Below, in pieces: positions 11,664-22,194 of a stretch of 64,000 nt of DNA (its first letter is position 1; each line of letters opens with the position of its first letter). This DNA is from Vespula vulgaris (taxonomy: Eukaryota; Arthropoda; Insecta; Hymenoptera; Vespidae), in contig NC_066610.1 of assembly GCF_905475345.1 (NCBI RefSeq), positions 2,452,386 to 2,516,385 of the forward strand, given 5' to 3'. The notes beneath the pieces were generated by a model, which searched no databases, was not told the origin of the DNA, and saw only the letters and a program-made list of their open reading frames with translations. The position numbers and the translations under genes were made by a program.

Positions 11664-11865
11664 CGGAGCTTTCGACGGTCTTACCGAGAGGCGCTCGAGT
11701 CCACGGGAGAGAAGGAAGGAGAGAAGACGAGAGAGGGAAACAGGGAGCCAGCTTGCTCGCTCCCGGTGAGTGAATTGAGAGATAAGGGGCCCACGCTTAG
11801 CCCCCCATGGACGGCCAGGGACGCATCGCGCGCCTTCCCGGCTTGACCGAGAGATCGAATCGAAA

Positions 11866-11889
11866 CAGAGAGAGAGAGAGAGAGAGAGA
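11866..11889. repeat. (AG)12 microsatellite
   Basis: Uninterrupted AG dinucleotides preceding ATCCGAGTTAACG. Confidence 0.95.
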
Positions 11890-12432
11890 TCCGAGTTAAC
11901 GTCGAACCTTTCTTCTTCCTCGGGCCCAGAATCGAAAAAGAAAAAGAAAAAACGCTCGAAACGATCGATCTCTCGAGGAATAGAAGCGGGAATAATGCAA
12001 GGGATGCGGCTGCAACTACTGATTTAAATCCTATCGAAAGGGATAACCTCCAACCGATATGGACGTGGAAGGAAGAATCGGACGGATAACGTCGAATCAA
12101 AATCTAGCATCGGACAGCGCGATAATCTCGAAAGGATTCACCGATCGGACGCTCTCGTACATCCCTGCATGCTTAATCCTGTAATGGTCCGGCGAAGATG
12201 CGAGCGTGTCGTGCGGAGGTGTATCTACTCTCCTTCATCCTGTAGCGGCGTCGGCGGCCGGTCCTCCTCTTCCTCGCGTCTCTCGATCCCTAACTCGACC
12301 GTGAAGCGTGATCGCCGCTTCGAAGGTGGTGAGAAGAAGTCGAGGAAGGAGAGAAACAGCACCGTCTCTGTCTGGCGGAGAAAGGACCGAGACGACGACT
12401 GCTAAGGACGAAGACGACGACTTAGAAGAGAA

Positions 12433-12434
<2 letters not shown>

Positions 12435-12463
<29 letters not shown>
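12435..12463. repeat. (GA)14 microsatellite
   Basis: Uninterrupted GA dinucleotides. Confidence 0.95.
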
Positions 12464-12466
<3 letters not shown>

Positions 12467-13324
12467 GCTTACCGCCTTGGCCTTACCGGTATTCGTCGCT
12501 GTCGTCGGAGGCTCCGGAGGGAGTCGAAGGGGTGGGGAGTGTCGAGGGGGTTGGTAGCTAAGGTAGGTAAGCGCTTCATTAGGCCGCGAGAGCTCCCTAA
12601 TTACACACGGCCTCATTAGCGGCTTCCATTCTCCCTCTCTCCCTCGCCGTCTTACTCCGCCGTTCCCTCTTCCACGCCTTCGAGCCGCGGCCCTACTCGT
12701 AGGTATATCCTCTGAAAGTACCTCGTCCTCCGCGCTATCTCTCACTCTTCTCCGCAGATATACGAGCGGCGGCGAGGGAGCGAGAGGCGTGTATACACGC
12801 TAGAAAGAGGGAGATCGAGAGGAGGTGGAGGGCGAACTCGGGGGAGCCACAACGCCGTGTTCGTCGCCGCAATGAGCTTCCCAACAACCGACTGCAGCTA
12901 TGCGTCTGCCTAAACGAACCAGCAAACCGCCAAATGGCACCTGATCGTTCTACCGAACATTCGTGAATTATTTCACGCGTACAAAGGGAAAGAGAGAGAG
13001 ACAGAGGGAGGGAGGCAGGGAGAGGGAGAGAGAGAACGTTCGAGCAGAAGGATCGCGTGAAAGGTAATGGCTTCTTACGAGCGAGCAATAGCTACGAACG
13101 TGGAAGCGTGTAAAAGTCGCGCGATGAAATTAAACCGTGACGCGATCAAAGAACCGGCAGGGCAAAAGAAACGAGGAAAATCACGGATAGAGCCGTCTCG
13201 CGTGACTCGGAGAAACCTACACGGACCTTCGAGCATTGTTCGCGCTACCGCAATTCTTATTAATTAACTCTTTCTCTTTCTCTCTCTCTCGTTCTCTCTC
13301 GACACTCGGAAGGTTCCTCGAAAA

Positions 13325-13879
13325 ATGAAGAGCCTCGTATACCTCCTAGTCCCTACGCCATCGAATACCAACGCACGTTCCGCTAATAGACCGCTCATTA
13401 TTTATGCATTTAAAGGGCAGGAAAGGAGAGAGAAAGGTTCTCCCTCTCGACAACCCTTTCGCGTCGTCCCTTTCGATCGAAAATGGCAACGATGTCACTT
13501 CGAACCCCTTTTAACTACCAGCCGAAAAGGGGCTCAAAGTCCAGGACACCCCGTGTTACGATTCGAAACGTCGCTTAGCAGAAGGAACGCGTTCCTCGGA
13601 AACGATAAAGAATTCTGTTCCGGCGAATACACCTGGTCGAATGGTTTCGTTCGCGATCGATGTTCGTCGTTCGTCCATCCGTCCGTCCATTCGTCCGTTC
13701 GTCCGTCCGTCCGTCCATCCGTCCGTCCGTCCGTCCGTCCATCCGTCCGTCCGTCCATCCGTCCGTCCGTCCATCCGGCGTTCCTTTTCGTCGGGGTTGA
13801 ATGCGTTGGCGCGCGGACAAGAGGGGGCTGGTGGCTGCGGTGGTCCGCGGGGCTCCGCCGGAAACGGTCCATCACGTGA
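13325..13879 (+). other. ATG-initiated open frame running into a minisatellite; coding status doubtful
   Basis: The frame starts at an ATG with A at -3, has an in-frame stop upstream at 13265-13267, and runs 184 codons. Residues 1 to about 115 have balanced composition, beginning Met-Lys-Ser-Leu-Val-Tyr-Leu-Leu, which could be read as a weak signal-like start. Residues from about 116 to 150 are Val-His/Arg-Pro-Ser repeats translated from the GTCC/ATCC array, and the tail is Gly/Trp/Arg-rich. No domain is recognised. The repeat-derived portion and equally open frames on the other strand argue against a real gene. Confidence 0.1.
13671..13777. repeat. (GTCC/ATCC)n tetranucleotide array, 107 bp
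   Basis: GTCC units are interspersed with ATCC and GTTC variants in an irregular pattern. Related GGAC/GGAT arrays occur at 35892-35939, 63617-63699 and, in part, 18680-18740. Confidence 0.95.
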
Positions 13880-13896
13880 CCACGTGACCACGTGAC
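13873..13896. promoter_or_regulatory. Three head-to-tail E-boxes (CACGTGAC x3)
   Basis: Units at 13873-13880, 13881-13888 and 13889-13896 are identical 8-mers, each holding the palindromic CACGTG core bound by bHLH and bHLH-Zip factors (Myc/Max, USF, Mitf/TFEB and Clock/Cycle families). The first is preceded by T, giving TCACGTGAC. Exact triplication with 8-bp phasing puts the cores less than one helical turn apart. Binding is inferred, not shown. Confidence 0.5.
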
Positions 13897-14097
13897 GGTC
13901 TGGCCTTTGTTCCGCGCGATCATTAGTCTGTCAATATGCCCAAACGACGCTCCGGCCTCTACGCTCGTCCTCGGTCTCTACGTTCGCCGACGAACGTACG
14001 CCGAGAGCGAGTCTATCTATAGGTATACGTAGGTGTATCTACCTGCACAATGCGTCCATTGTCTTCCGTGCTCTCGCGTATTATATTCCCCCATTAT

Positions 14098-14130
14098 GCA
14101 CGTGGACGCGTGCGTGGACGCGTGCGTGCA
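14098..14130. promoter_or_regulatory. Cluster of NCGTG cores with a duplicated 12-mer
   Basis: The 12-mer GTGGACGCGTGC is duplicated in tandem (14102-14113 and 14114-14125) after CACGTGG. Four GCGTG and one ACGTG cores fall within about 30 bases; these are the half-sites used by bHLH-PAS/ARNT (Tango) dimers. The stretch is also largely alternating purine-pyrimidine, so a simple-repeat origin is an alternative. Confidence 0.3.
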
Positions 14131-14373
14131 CGCTCGAATCGCGCGAAAGATCGTGATTTCACGACGTCGGATAGCTGGTAGAATGGAGTGGAGCAGAGTG
14201 AGAGAGGTAGACGAATCGTATCGCGGGAGATCCGTAAATCACGTTCGAGTCGATTGGATAATCCGACGGTGTTAACGCTCTCGCCACCTCCGCTTCCTCG
14301 GGATCTTCCGACGATCCCAAAGGCGTCCCTACGCGTCTTCGTCGCTCCTCGTGTCGCCGGAGAAACGGAAGTT

Positions 14374-14400
14374 GAGAGAGAGAGAGAGAGAGAGAGAGAG
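14374..14400. repeat. (GA)13 microsatellite
   Basis: Uninterrupted GA dinucleotides followed by a GGGAAAGA purine stretch to about 14420. Confidence 0.95.
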
Positions 14401-14639
14401 GGAAAGAGGGAAAGAGAAAAGACTACGCTCCCTCAGGCACGTTAAATCCAGATATATGATGCGCGACCGTGACATGCAAATCTGGTCAAAGCCCGGCGCC
14501 ATTACGTTTTCAAATCTTTAAAGTGTGTTTAGACAGCCGTCGCGGGGGGCAACGACGATGCACCCTTCCTCCTACACGTGTCCTTCGCCAAGCGATATCG
14601 GAATATTGAAGACAGATAAGCACCCTAAGCGATACAAGG

Positions 14640-15485
14640 ATGCGAGGAGAAATACGTGGGTACGGTTCGATCGCGATCGAGCACCGCTGCGCTTTCGATC
14701 GACGAGTCTTCGACGTGGACGATCGATGCGCACGACTGCGACGACGAGGACGCGAAGACGACGGCGACGACGGCGATCGGTTCTCTCGCGGAGACGAGTT
14801 TTTGTTCTTCGCCGAGGCCGTTCATCGGAGTTTATTTCGTTCGATTCGTGCGGCGGCCACGCAACAGGGCGGTCCGCGCAGGACCCTGCTAAGGATATAC
14901 CATGGCGCGCGCCCGCGCGCGCTATATCGTGCGCGCCTCGTTTTACGTTTTATAGCGAGCCCAATTAATGTCCGGCAAAAAGTAGCCAGATTCGAGGGTG
15001 GTCGACACCCACCGTCGAGAGGGACCGTCGAGGAGCGGCCATCGATCGCGTTCGAGGACATCAAACGCGACGTGGATGATCCAGAGCAGAGATCGAGAGA
15101 GTCGGGGTCAAACGAGTCGGCGAAAGATCGACGACGAATTCACGGACATTGTCCGGAGCTGATAAGAAGGGCTCCTCCGCGATCCGACCGTACTCCCTTC
15201 GTTTTTTGTCCTGTTCGAGCCCACGACTGTCCCATGAATCCTTCTCTTCCCTCTCGCGATCGAAAGACAAAGAGACTAAACGATCGTTTCGTGGTATTCC
15301 GCTTCGACTTTTGTTCTTTGCGTTCTACGCTTTCTCTCTCTCTCTCTCTCTCTCTGACTGGTTGGCTGGCTGGCTGGACACGCCCGAACGACGAGTTACG
15401 TCGTCGACGTCAAAGCTCGTCGCGAGGAGACAAACTTTTTCCTCTCTCGATTCTCTCGCGAGTTCGAGAGGATCGAAAGCGGTAG
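14640..15485 (+). other. Long ATG-initiated open frame (281 codons), coding status doubtful
   Basis: This is the longest ATG-started plus-strand frame whose first 220 residues are not dominated by a simple repeat. The composition is very rich in Arg, Asp and Ser, reflecting CGA/TCG-rich DNA. Residues from about 225 onward cross the CT array and read as Leu-Ser repeats. I recognise no domain, signal peptide or membrane segment. The same DNA is also open on the minus strand over much of its length, which points to a local shortage of TA-containing stop codons. Likely spurious. Confidence 0.1.
15333..15376. repeat. (CT)n followed by (GGCT)n
   Basis: A CT array at 15333-15355 is followed after a few bases by about four GGCT units to 15376. 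Confidence 0.9.
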
Positions 15486-15838
15486 TCCGAAGGGCCGAAG
15501 GCGGTGCTACACCGGGCATGTAATAATAATAAATACCGGAGCGGATTCGCGCGCGATTCGTAAGCGTGGAAGCCGCAGAACAATGGACGGACTCGAGTCC
15601 GAGCGAGCGGAGGAACCCTCGACACAATGGGAACCAAGTTGCCGGTCTGACCTCCGACCTCGAGTTCTCCGCCGGCGCGCCACCGCTTTCGGATTCGTCC
15701 GTTCGATTGTGTGCTAATGCCTTCTCTCTCCGTCGTCCGCGCCCTCCGAGAGCCGTCCTCCGCGCTTTCCCTCCGCGCTTTCCCTCCGATCGATCGGAAT
15801 CGATGTATTCGCGAGCGAGAATTGCGAATAGAGAACGC

Positions 15839-15858
15839 AGAGAGAGAGAGAGAGAGAG
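15839..15858. repeat. (AG)10 microsatellite
   Basis: Uninterrupted AG dinucleotides, continuing as looser GATA/GGGAGG purine sequence to about 15910. Confidence 0.9.
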
Positions 15859-16041
15859 GGAGACGAACGGATAGAGACAGATAGATAGAGGGAGAGGGGG
15901 GGAGGATGGGAGGATGAAAGAGAAACGAGTCCTTCTCACTACTTTTCCAGCAGCGTTGCGTTCGGATCCGCGAAGGGTGAGTCCGCTTTCCGGTGGCCTT
16001 GCACCCGAATTCGAAACTTTCCCCGTTAGCTCGCGGCGCGC

Positions 16042-16140
16042 TAGAGGAGAGGCAAAGAGAAGAGGAAAGGAGAGGAGAGGAGAGAAGAGAAGAGAGCGTG
16101 AGACAGAGAGATAGAGAGCGAGAGGGAGAGAGAAAGAGGG
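16042..16140. repeat. Purine tract with GGAGA units
   Basis: Nearly 100 bases of purine on the plus strand with GGAGA, AGAAG and GAGAGC units. A TATA-like CATAAAAG follows at 16164-16171, but no convincing initiator or downstream promoter element accompanies it. Confidence 0.9.
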
Positions 16141-16460
16141 TCGGGACACGAAGGTCAGTGTCTGCATAAAAGCACGCGAGCTGCCGCTGGAGGCTACAGA
16201 CTGTCGGTTCGAGACTGCCGAGGCGTTTGCTATGCGGGCTGCGCAGGCCGCGACTACGTGCCCTGCCTGACGAGCCACGACTCAAATTCAACTCAAACTC
16301 TGCTTTCTGCATCTGCTATTCCGCTTTCCCTCCTTGCCGACCCACGTATGTGTCGCTAGAGCCGCGCTCTAGATTTCGATCGGCCGATCCAGGAACTTTC
16401 TTTCCATCGGTACTGTTTTTTTTCTCTCGCCAGGGGAACGCGTTTTAATGGTACCGACGA

Positions 16461-17807
16461 GCGCTCGGACACGAGCGAGGGGTTCGAAAAATATGTAGGG
16501 ACGATTATCCGACGTTACAGTAATTAAACCGAAATAAAAATCCATCCGCTCGGTCGTTCATCGATCCTCGCTCCGACCATTTTTCGTTGTCACACCTCCT
16601 ACTGTCCTCCGACCGCCCTCCCTGTTCAACGCTTTCCGATTCCCTCCCGTGGGTCTCCCCCTAACTGCCATGTTTTTCTCCTTCATCGTCGACACCTCGC
16701 TCGTGTCCGGCCTGCTAATAACCCACCGTCAACGAAATTATTGCCTTTCGTTTTCCCATTCGTTTCTCGGTAACAATTTCGAAGGTGAAAAAGAAAGAAA
16801 TAACGAACGCGCATGCCACGATCGCAACGTTTGCGCCGACGAAAACACGACTCTTCTAATCTCGCTCGTAGCGTGTACGCGCTACCGGCGGATCAGCTGA
16901 CTAGCAAAGCTGACCTAATTATTATGCATTTATTCGCGCGTATTCAAATGCGCCGTGCGGCGTTGGCTGTTCTCTCCCTCTACCTCTACCTCTCCCTCTC
17001 TCTCTCTCTCTCTCCTTCTTCCTCTCTCGCGCACGCATCCGTAACATCTATAGGTCTCCTTCGCGCCAAACTACTATACTCGTGTTTTCGTGCACGCACG
17101 AGAACACGAGGCCCAACAGACACCGTTCGGGTTCGAAGACGGAAACTCTTTGGCCGGACTCGCGGCGCGTTACCTAATGCGGTTCTCTTCCGACGTGGCT
17201 TGACTTTATCGATCCACCTTCCGTCTCTCTTACCTATAAACAACAACTTGGGAACAAGCCGTCCGAGGAATCCTTTACTGCTACCAACTAAATCAGTTCG
17301 ATACGAAACGATTTCGAGCTAATTGGATAGCGGGTAGAAAGTATGCGATCGGCAATTACGGAATCGATCGCCAGCAACGTCGGCGAGCACGGTAGCGAGT
17401 AACAGCTAGTGCCAGACACCGATGTTGTCTTTTCAAGGACGGAATCTGCAAGACGCGAGGACAAAAAATTGCCGATCGATCGGGGAGAGAGAGAGAGAGA
17501 GAGAGAAAGGGGGAGAGATTTTGCAGCGGTTGTGGAAATCGGAAAGGTGATGGCGTCGCGGGATCGATAAGCCGGTATCTCGTCGAGGGAACAGGTGTAG
17601 GCCGAATTCCCACGTCCTATTGCTTCTACGATCCGACGAATCTACTCGCAAGAGCTAATCAGCGTACCGATGACTTCGGGGAAGGCATTCCAAAACACGA
17701 CGAGTCGGCTCTTCTCGATAACAGGCCTTGCCGGAATAGCTATCTCGTGTCGGTCGTCCAACCTCCTCCTCCTCTACCATTCCTCTTGCTCTTCCCTCGT
17801 GTCGGTC
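16461..17807. other. Gene-free segment
   Basis: It contains a CT array at 16995-17013 and a GA array at 17485-17506. Otherwise it is unique CpG-rich DNA with an octamer-like ATTATGCATT near 16919-16928. No exon recognised. Confidence 0.7.
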
Positions 17808-17809
17808 TG

Positions 17810-17828
17810 TCGGTCGGTCGGTCGGTCG
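17810..17828. repeat. (GTCG)n short array
   Basis: About five GTCG/GGTC units. Confidence 0.85.
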
Positions 17829-17873
17829 ATGCTTCGGTCTCGTCCGCGGTGAAGCAGCCAGCAGCAACGAACA

Positions 17874-18180
<307 letters not shown>

Positions 18181-18201
18181 CGCCTTCCCTCCTCTCCTCT
18201 C

Positions 18202-18204
<3 letters not shown>

Positions 18205-18257
<53 letters not shown>

Positions 18258-18262
18258 GTCTC

Positions 18263-18302
<40 letters not shown>
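18205..18302. repeat. (CT)n and (TATC)n compound array
   Basis: About 60 bases of CT with two GT interruptions are followed by nine or more TATC units at about 18266-18302. It is the reverse-complement partner of the GA array at 17879-17973. Confidence 0.97.
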
Positions 18303-18303
<1 letters not shown>

Positions 18304-18611
18304 TCATCTCTCTCTCTCTCCGCTGGAGGATATTCACCCTCCTCGGAGTGGTCACGGTCTCCACCGCGAAATTCGCCTTCCTTTATTGAATGTCGACCGA
18401 GAAGATCCGAGTACCGTGAACCTGTCGCCAGTTACTCGTCACCGTTCGTTGACGTTGATTCCACTTTTACGAGCGTACGATATACGAGCCAACATTATCC
18501 TCTTACGCCTTATAATAGAATCTAAAAGAGAAGAAGAACCAAAGTTGAAGTTTTGGAATCGGTCGGAGACGTCGATGATATCTTTGGTTCTTTCTTTGGA
18601 AAATTTCTGGC

Positions 18612-18641
18612 AGAGATAAAGAGAGATAAAGAGAGATAAAG
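18612..18641. repeat. 10-bp repeat AGAGATAAAG, 3 copies
   Basis: Three exact consecutive copies followed by a degenerate purine run to about 18655. Confidence 0.9.
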
Positions 18642-18679
18642 AGAAAGAAAAAGAACGACGAGTAACGCGGCAAATAGAA

Positions 18680-18740
18680 GGACGAACGGACGGACGGACG
18701 AACGAACGGACGGAAGGAAGGAAGGAAGGAAGGAAGGAAG
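18680..18740. repeat. (GGAC/GAAC) then (GGAA) array
   Basis: GGAC and GAAC units at 18680-18713 pass into about seven GGAA units ending at 18740. Confidence 0.95.
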
Positions 18741-19096
18741 AAACGAAAAAGGGGTGAAGGAGAGCAGCAACGACCTGGCGAACAGCGGCCGTAGTCGTCT
18801 ATTTACTTATGCAGCCGGCGATAGGGACGAGGGGGTGTAAGGGGTTGGAGCCTCAGGCTCTGTTTGTTTTCGTTGGACCACATAGCGTGATACGTTTGCG
18901 TAATGCGCTACGTCCGTCGTCCTTTCCTCCTTCTCTCTGGCAACCCCACTGGCATTGCCTCCATCCCGTACACCCCTCTTTCTCTCACAGCACCCCCTCA
19001 CCGCTATCCTCCTCCGGGGGTAGCAACGGCTGCGGTGGAATCTGCCAGGCGGTAACTCATCCGCACGCCCGTATTCTCGGATATGTTTTTGCTCAT

Positions 19097-19133
19097 TCTC
19101 TCTCTCTCTCTCTCTCACACACGCGCGCGCGCG
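19097..19133. repeat. (CT)(CA)(CG) compound dinucleotide array
   Basis: CT units at 19097-19116 grade into CACACA and then a CGCGCG run. The CA/CG portion has Z-DNA potential. Confidence 0.95.
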
Positions 19134-19300
19134 AGCACATATACACAATTGCTCTTCCTCCGTCTCTATATTTTCCTCTTCTCTACGAGCCACCCACGCC
19201 TCGTCGTCTATCCTATCGTCCTTCATTTTCATTTTCGGCAAAGAGCAGAAACGCGTCGAGACAAAGACCGCGCCCGGAAAAAGAATAACAGATAATAAAA

Positions 19301-19318
19301 ACGTTCGGTCGCATTAAA
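19301..19318 (+). repeat. Dispersed 18-mer, copy 2
   Basis: Exact match to 10109-10126, in the same orientation. It is followed here by TGCACCATAAATCACTG. Confidence 0.6.
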
Positions 19319-20514
19319 TGCACCATAAATCACTGTCGGATAAAGCGCTACGTTCTCCGATTCGGCGCTAGCGTAGCGTTCGAACGGTATTCCGCGCTAA
19401 ATCGACGCGCTCTCTCCTTCTCTCGTGATGACCAGGATGCCACGAAACGAACGCCGGAGCTAGAGATCCTATCTGATCGGCTAATTTAACTCGGTAAGGT
19501 AATTATACGCGAATACCGATCTCCTCGTCGAGATCCAGTCCTGATTTTTTTTCCGCGTTCCACGCTCTATGATCCGAGCGTACGGTTGAATTGATAAAAC
19601 GGATATTAAAGTTGCGAGCGCGTACCGTTACGACCGTACCGTAAATACTTAGGTACGCACGCGCTTCGTGTCCCTTTTTATTTTCTCGAGAAGAACGATA
19701 ACGTCGTAAACCATTCTTTTGCCCTTCCTTCCCGTTCGTCGATGACTCATTGAGCCTATCGAAACATGGCCGAATTCGTAGGGAAGTTTTCTCGTTTGTT
19801 TTCTCTCTTTTTAATTATAAGAAAGTAACGGGACGATATAACCGATAGGAGAACGAGACGACCTCGACAGCGGGAAAACCGAAAAACGGATAAAGAGAAG
19901 GAAAGGTCGATCCGAAGTAAGGTTTTACGGGATGCCTTCCGATGGAAGAGCAAGAAACGTCGATGTGTGGAAAGTCGGCAAATATCTGAAGAGACTATCG
20001 TACGTAGTTGTATAGCCGAGAGTATGTGTGGGTTGAGCGTGCGTGTGAGTCTTGTCCGCGTAAAGCTAGGTGTACTCGCGTACTTTTCTCAGATATCTAT
20101 GTAGTACGAGGTGGATGGGAAAAGAGGCTGAAAGATGGGAGAAGGAGAAAGATAGAGGGAGAGAAAGTAGGGAGTAGAGCGGGGTAGATGGTGTGGACCC
20201 CTTGGATGGTTGCCTCATGAAAGATGCATAAGACGACTCACCGGGGGCGCGATAAAGAGTCGACAACAGACAGACCGACAGTCACCCCTGTTCACCCCCT
20301 TCCTAATACCCGTTGCAATACAGTGCCACCCTGCGTATAGGAATACCGAGATGCGGCTACCACCCACCACCGCAGGAGGGTGGGTCCCGCTATCAATTAA
20401 TTATAATCTAGATTGATGGATCCGATCCATAGCCGTATCGGAGATTAGTCTCGCTGCTGTCGTTGCCAAGGCTGCGTCCGAAAAACTACCAAAAGGAGGG
20501 AGAGAGAGGTCCGT

Positions 20515-20550
20515 TCGCTCGCTCGCTCGCTCGCTCGCTCGCTCGCTCGT
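20515..20550. repeat. (CGCT)9 microsatellite
   Basis: Nine uninterrupted CGCT units, continuing as CGTT. Confidence 0.95.
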
Positions 20551-21401
20551 TCGTTTTTTCGACGACGACTCTTGGAGGAAGAGAACGGCACCGGCAGGAA
20601 GAAAACGGAAGCGTCGACGTTACGTCGAGTTACGTTCGCGGGGTCTCTAGGCTAATGGCATGCAAGCGAGCGCCGGTGCGATGGCGGCAAGCTCCCGGTT
20701 TGCCCGGTCGATAGGAATTAGCATTTTTATGGGTCTATCTCGCTTACGTGCTACGATGCCCCGTGGCACCAAGATTCTTTCGCATTGTTCACGCACGCCT
20801 TCTCCTCTCTCGCCTCGCGTCCCTCTCTTTCTCTCCTACGCTCTCTCCTCGCTCCTACTTCCTCATCCTCCTGCCGTATTTCGCGTCGATGTAAAACGAT
20901 CGTCCTCGGGAACTTTCTTCGAAAGTCATCCACCTCGAAACTCTCGGCGAACGAACCGGAAGATCCGAGCGGAAGAACGTATTTTCACCGATAAGCGACT
21001 ACTCGATATTTTCTTCTCTCCCACGCTCGATCGCCTTCTTTCTTCTCTTCCTCCTCCCGTCTCCGCCTCCTCTCGATGCGCCGAGCTTCCGCTCCGCGAT
21101 CCGCTAACTTCTCAACGATGGGAAGATTCGCTCGCGGTTGCGTCTCGTCGACGTGTCGGAAGGTCCTCCGATCTGTGTGCGGTCTCGCTCTTGCACGCTC
21201 GAAATAAAAAGGACCGATAATAAATCGGTCGCCGCTACGTAGTAAACGCACCGTATCTCTCTCGTCTTCCACGGAGGCGCCGCGAAAAAACTTGCGCCGC
21301 GTAGAAAGATCAACTTCTTTGGCAAATCGACCGCGGCCACCGGCTAATTGCCGATGCTGCCGCGCGAGCGACTTTCGAGAAGCGCTCTTACTACTCCCTC
21401 C

Positions 21402-21447
21402 TCCTCCTCCTCCTCCTCCTCGCCTTCGAGGAGGAGGAGGAGGAGGA
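21402..21447. repeat. Perfect 21-bp hairpin built from TCC and GGA triplets
   Basis: The left arm (21402-21422, TCC triplets ending TCG) and right arm (21427-21447, CGAGGA then GGA triplets) are exact reverse complements with a 4-base loop CCTT. The two triplet arrays are head-to-head, which is uncommon compared with ordinary expansion of a single array. It may extrude as a cruciform or form an RNA hairpin if transcribed. Confidence 0.9.
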
Positions 21448-21672
21448 TCGTTCTACGTTACTCTCGAAAAACTCGAGTATCGATTCTTGCCATATGCGGA
21501 CCAGCCTCGCCATATTACATGTATACTTCAGCTACTTGTCATCGCGAGGTAAAACAGCCGACTACTCGCCAACTATTCAAATCGTTTAAAGATTCGATTA
21601 AGATATCGGCGTATCGTTATGGCGTATACAGCTGGCATCGACCTCGAAAATCTCGCGAATTTACCGCGACAA

Positions 21673-21698
21673 GATCGAGATCGAGATCGAGATCGAGG
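21673..21698. repeat. (GATCGA)4 hexamer repeat
   Basis: About four units of GATCGA, a self-complementary-rich motif. Confidence 0.9.
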
Positions 21699-21904
21699 AG
21701 ATTCCAGGAAGAAGCGGAGACGCACGACGGTCGAAGGTTAAACACACGTGTGCCGGGCAAAATACTAGCGTAGAAGCTATGAGGTGTTTAGTGCGTATTA
21801 CGGGGGTAAGGGCCGCCATGAGGGATGGCACGTAGAGCGTCGCGAAGAGTCGAAGCGAGACCGAGGACGAGAGGGTGGAAGAGGAACGAGCGAACGTGCT
21901 AGCG

Positions 21905-21964
21905 GGCGAGCGAGCGAGCGAGCGAGCGAGCGAGCGAACGAACGAACCAACGAACGAACGAGCG
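21905..21964. repeat. (GAGC/GAAC)n tetranucleotide array
   Basis: GAGC units at 21905-21936 pass into GAAC units to 21964, and a short GA run follows. Confidence 0.95.
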
Positions 21965-22194
21965 ATAGGGAGAGAGAGAGAAATGGTGAGAGGAGGGGAC
22001 ACGTCGAAGGGCCGGAGGGTACTCGGCGAAAGGCGCTTGCGCGTTTCCATGGGCACCGTGTCTCTATACGCCCCTTCTTCCGCGAAAGAGAGTTAGGTAT
22101 ACATCCCATTCCAGCGCATTCGTCCCCCCTTTAGTCACTCCATCTCGTTCTGTCACTGCTCGTTCTACGCGCCCCGCTGCCCACTCCAAAATCC

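Larger units (their letters stand above)
10499..13267. other. Gene-free segment with triplet and GA arrays
   Basis: A (GGA)n array lies at 10737-10770, a CTT/CTC array at 11598-11663, and GA arrays at 11866-11889 and 12435-12463. A purine tract occupies 12985-13034. A perfect octamer ATGCAAAT is at 11508-11515. Between repeats the sequence is CpG-rich without recognisable exons. Confidence 0.75.
15325..16312 (-). other. Stop-poor region with overlapping minus-strand frames; not called as genes
   Basis: Two overlapping minus-strand frames of about 300 codons each cover this stretch. Both are Ser/Leu/Arg-rich and cross the pyrimidine complement of the purine tracts at 15839-15858 and 16042-16140. 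Neither has a recognisable domain and the longer one opens at a non-ATG codon. The region is best explained by GC-rich, CpG-rich composition depleted in stop codons. Confidence 0.6.
18741..20510. other. Gene-free segment
   Basis: A compound CT, CA and CG array lies at 19097-19133. The second copy of the 18-mer is at 19301-19318. At 19343-19376 complementary CGCTACG and CGTAGCG arms occur. At 20394-20419 the AT-rich CAATTAATTATAATCTAGATTGATGG holds TAATTA cores and the palindrome AATCTAGATT. No exon recognised. Confidence 0.7.

Noticed and set aside
13671..13777. Regular repeats as a CRISPR array
   Set aside because: The unit is 4 bp without spacers. It is a tetranucleotide microsatellite in eukaryotic DNA.
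15160..15185. GGAGCTGATAAGAAGGGC resembling miR-184
   Set aside because: Several mismatches including insertions, and no pairing arm nearby.
16164..16200. CATAAAAG as a TATA box
   Set aside because: No clear initiator or downstream element at the correct spacing, and the word is common by chance.
15325..16312. Two ~300-codon minus-strand frames
   Set aside because: The longer frame opens at a non-ATG codon, both are low complexity, and they overlap each other. Best explained by stop-poor composition.
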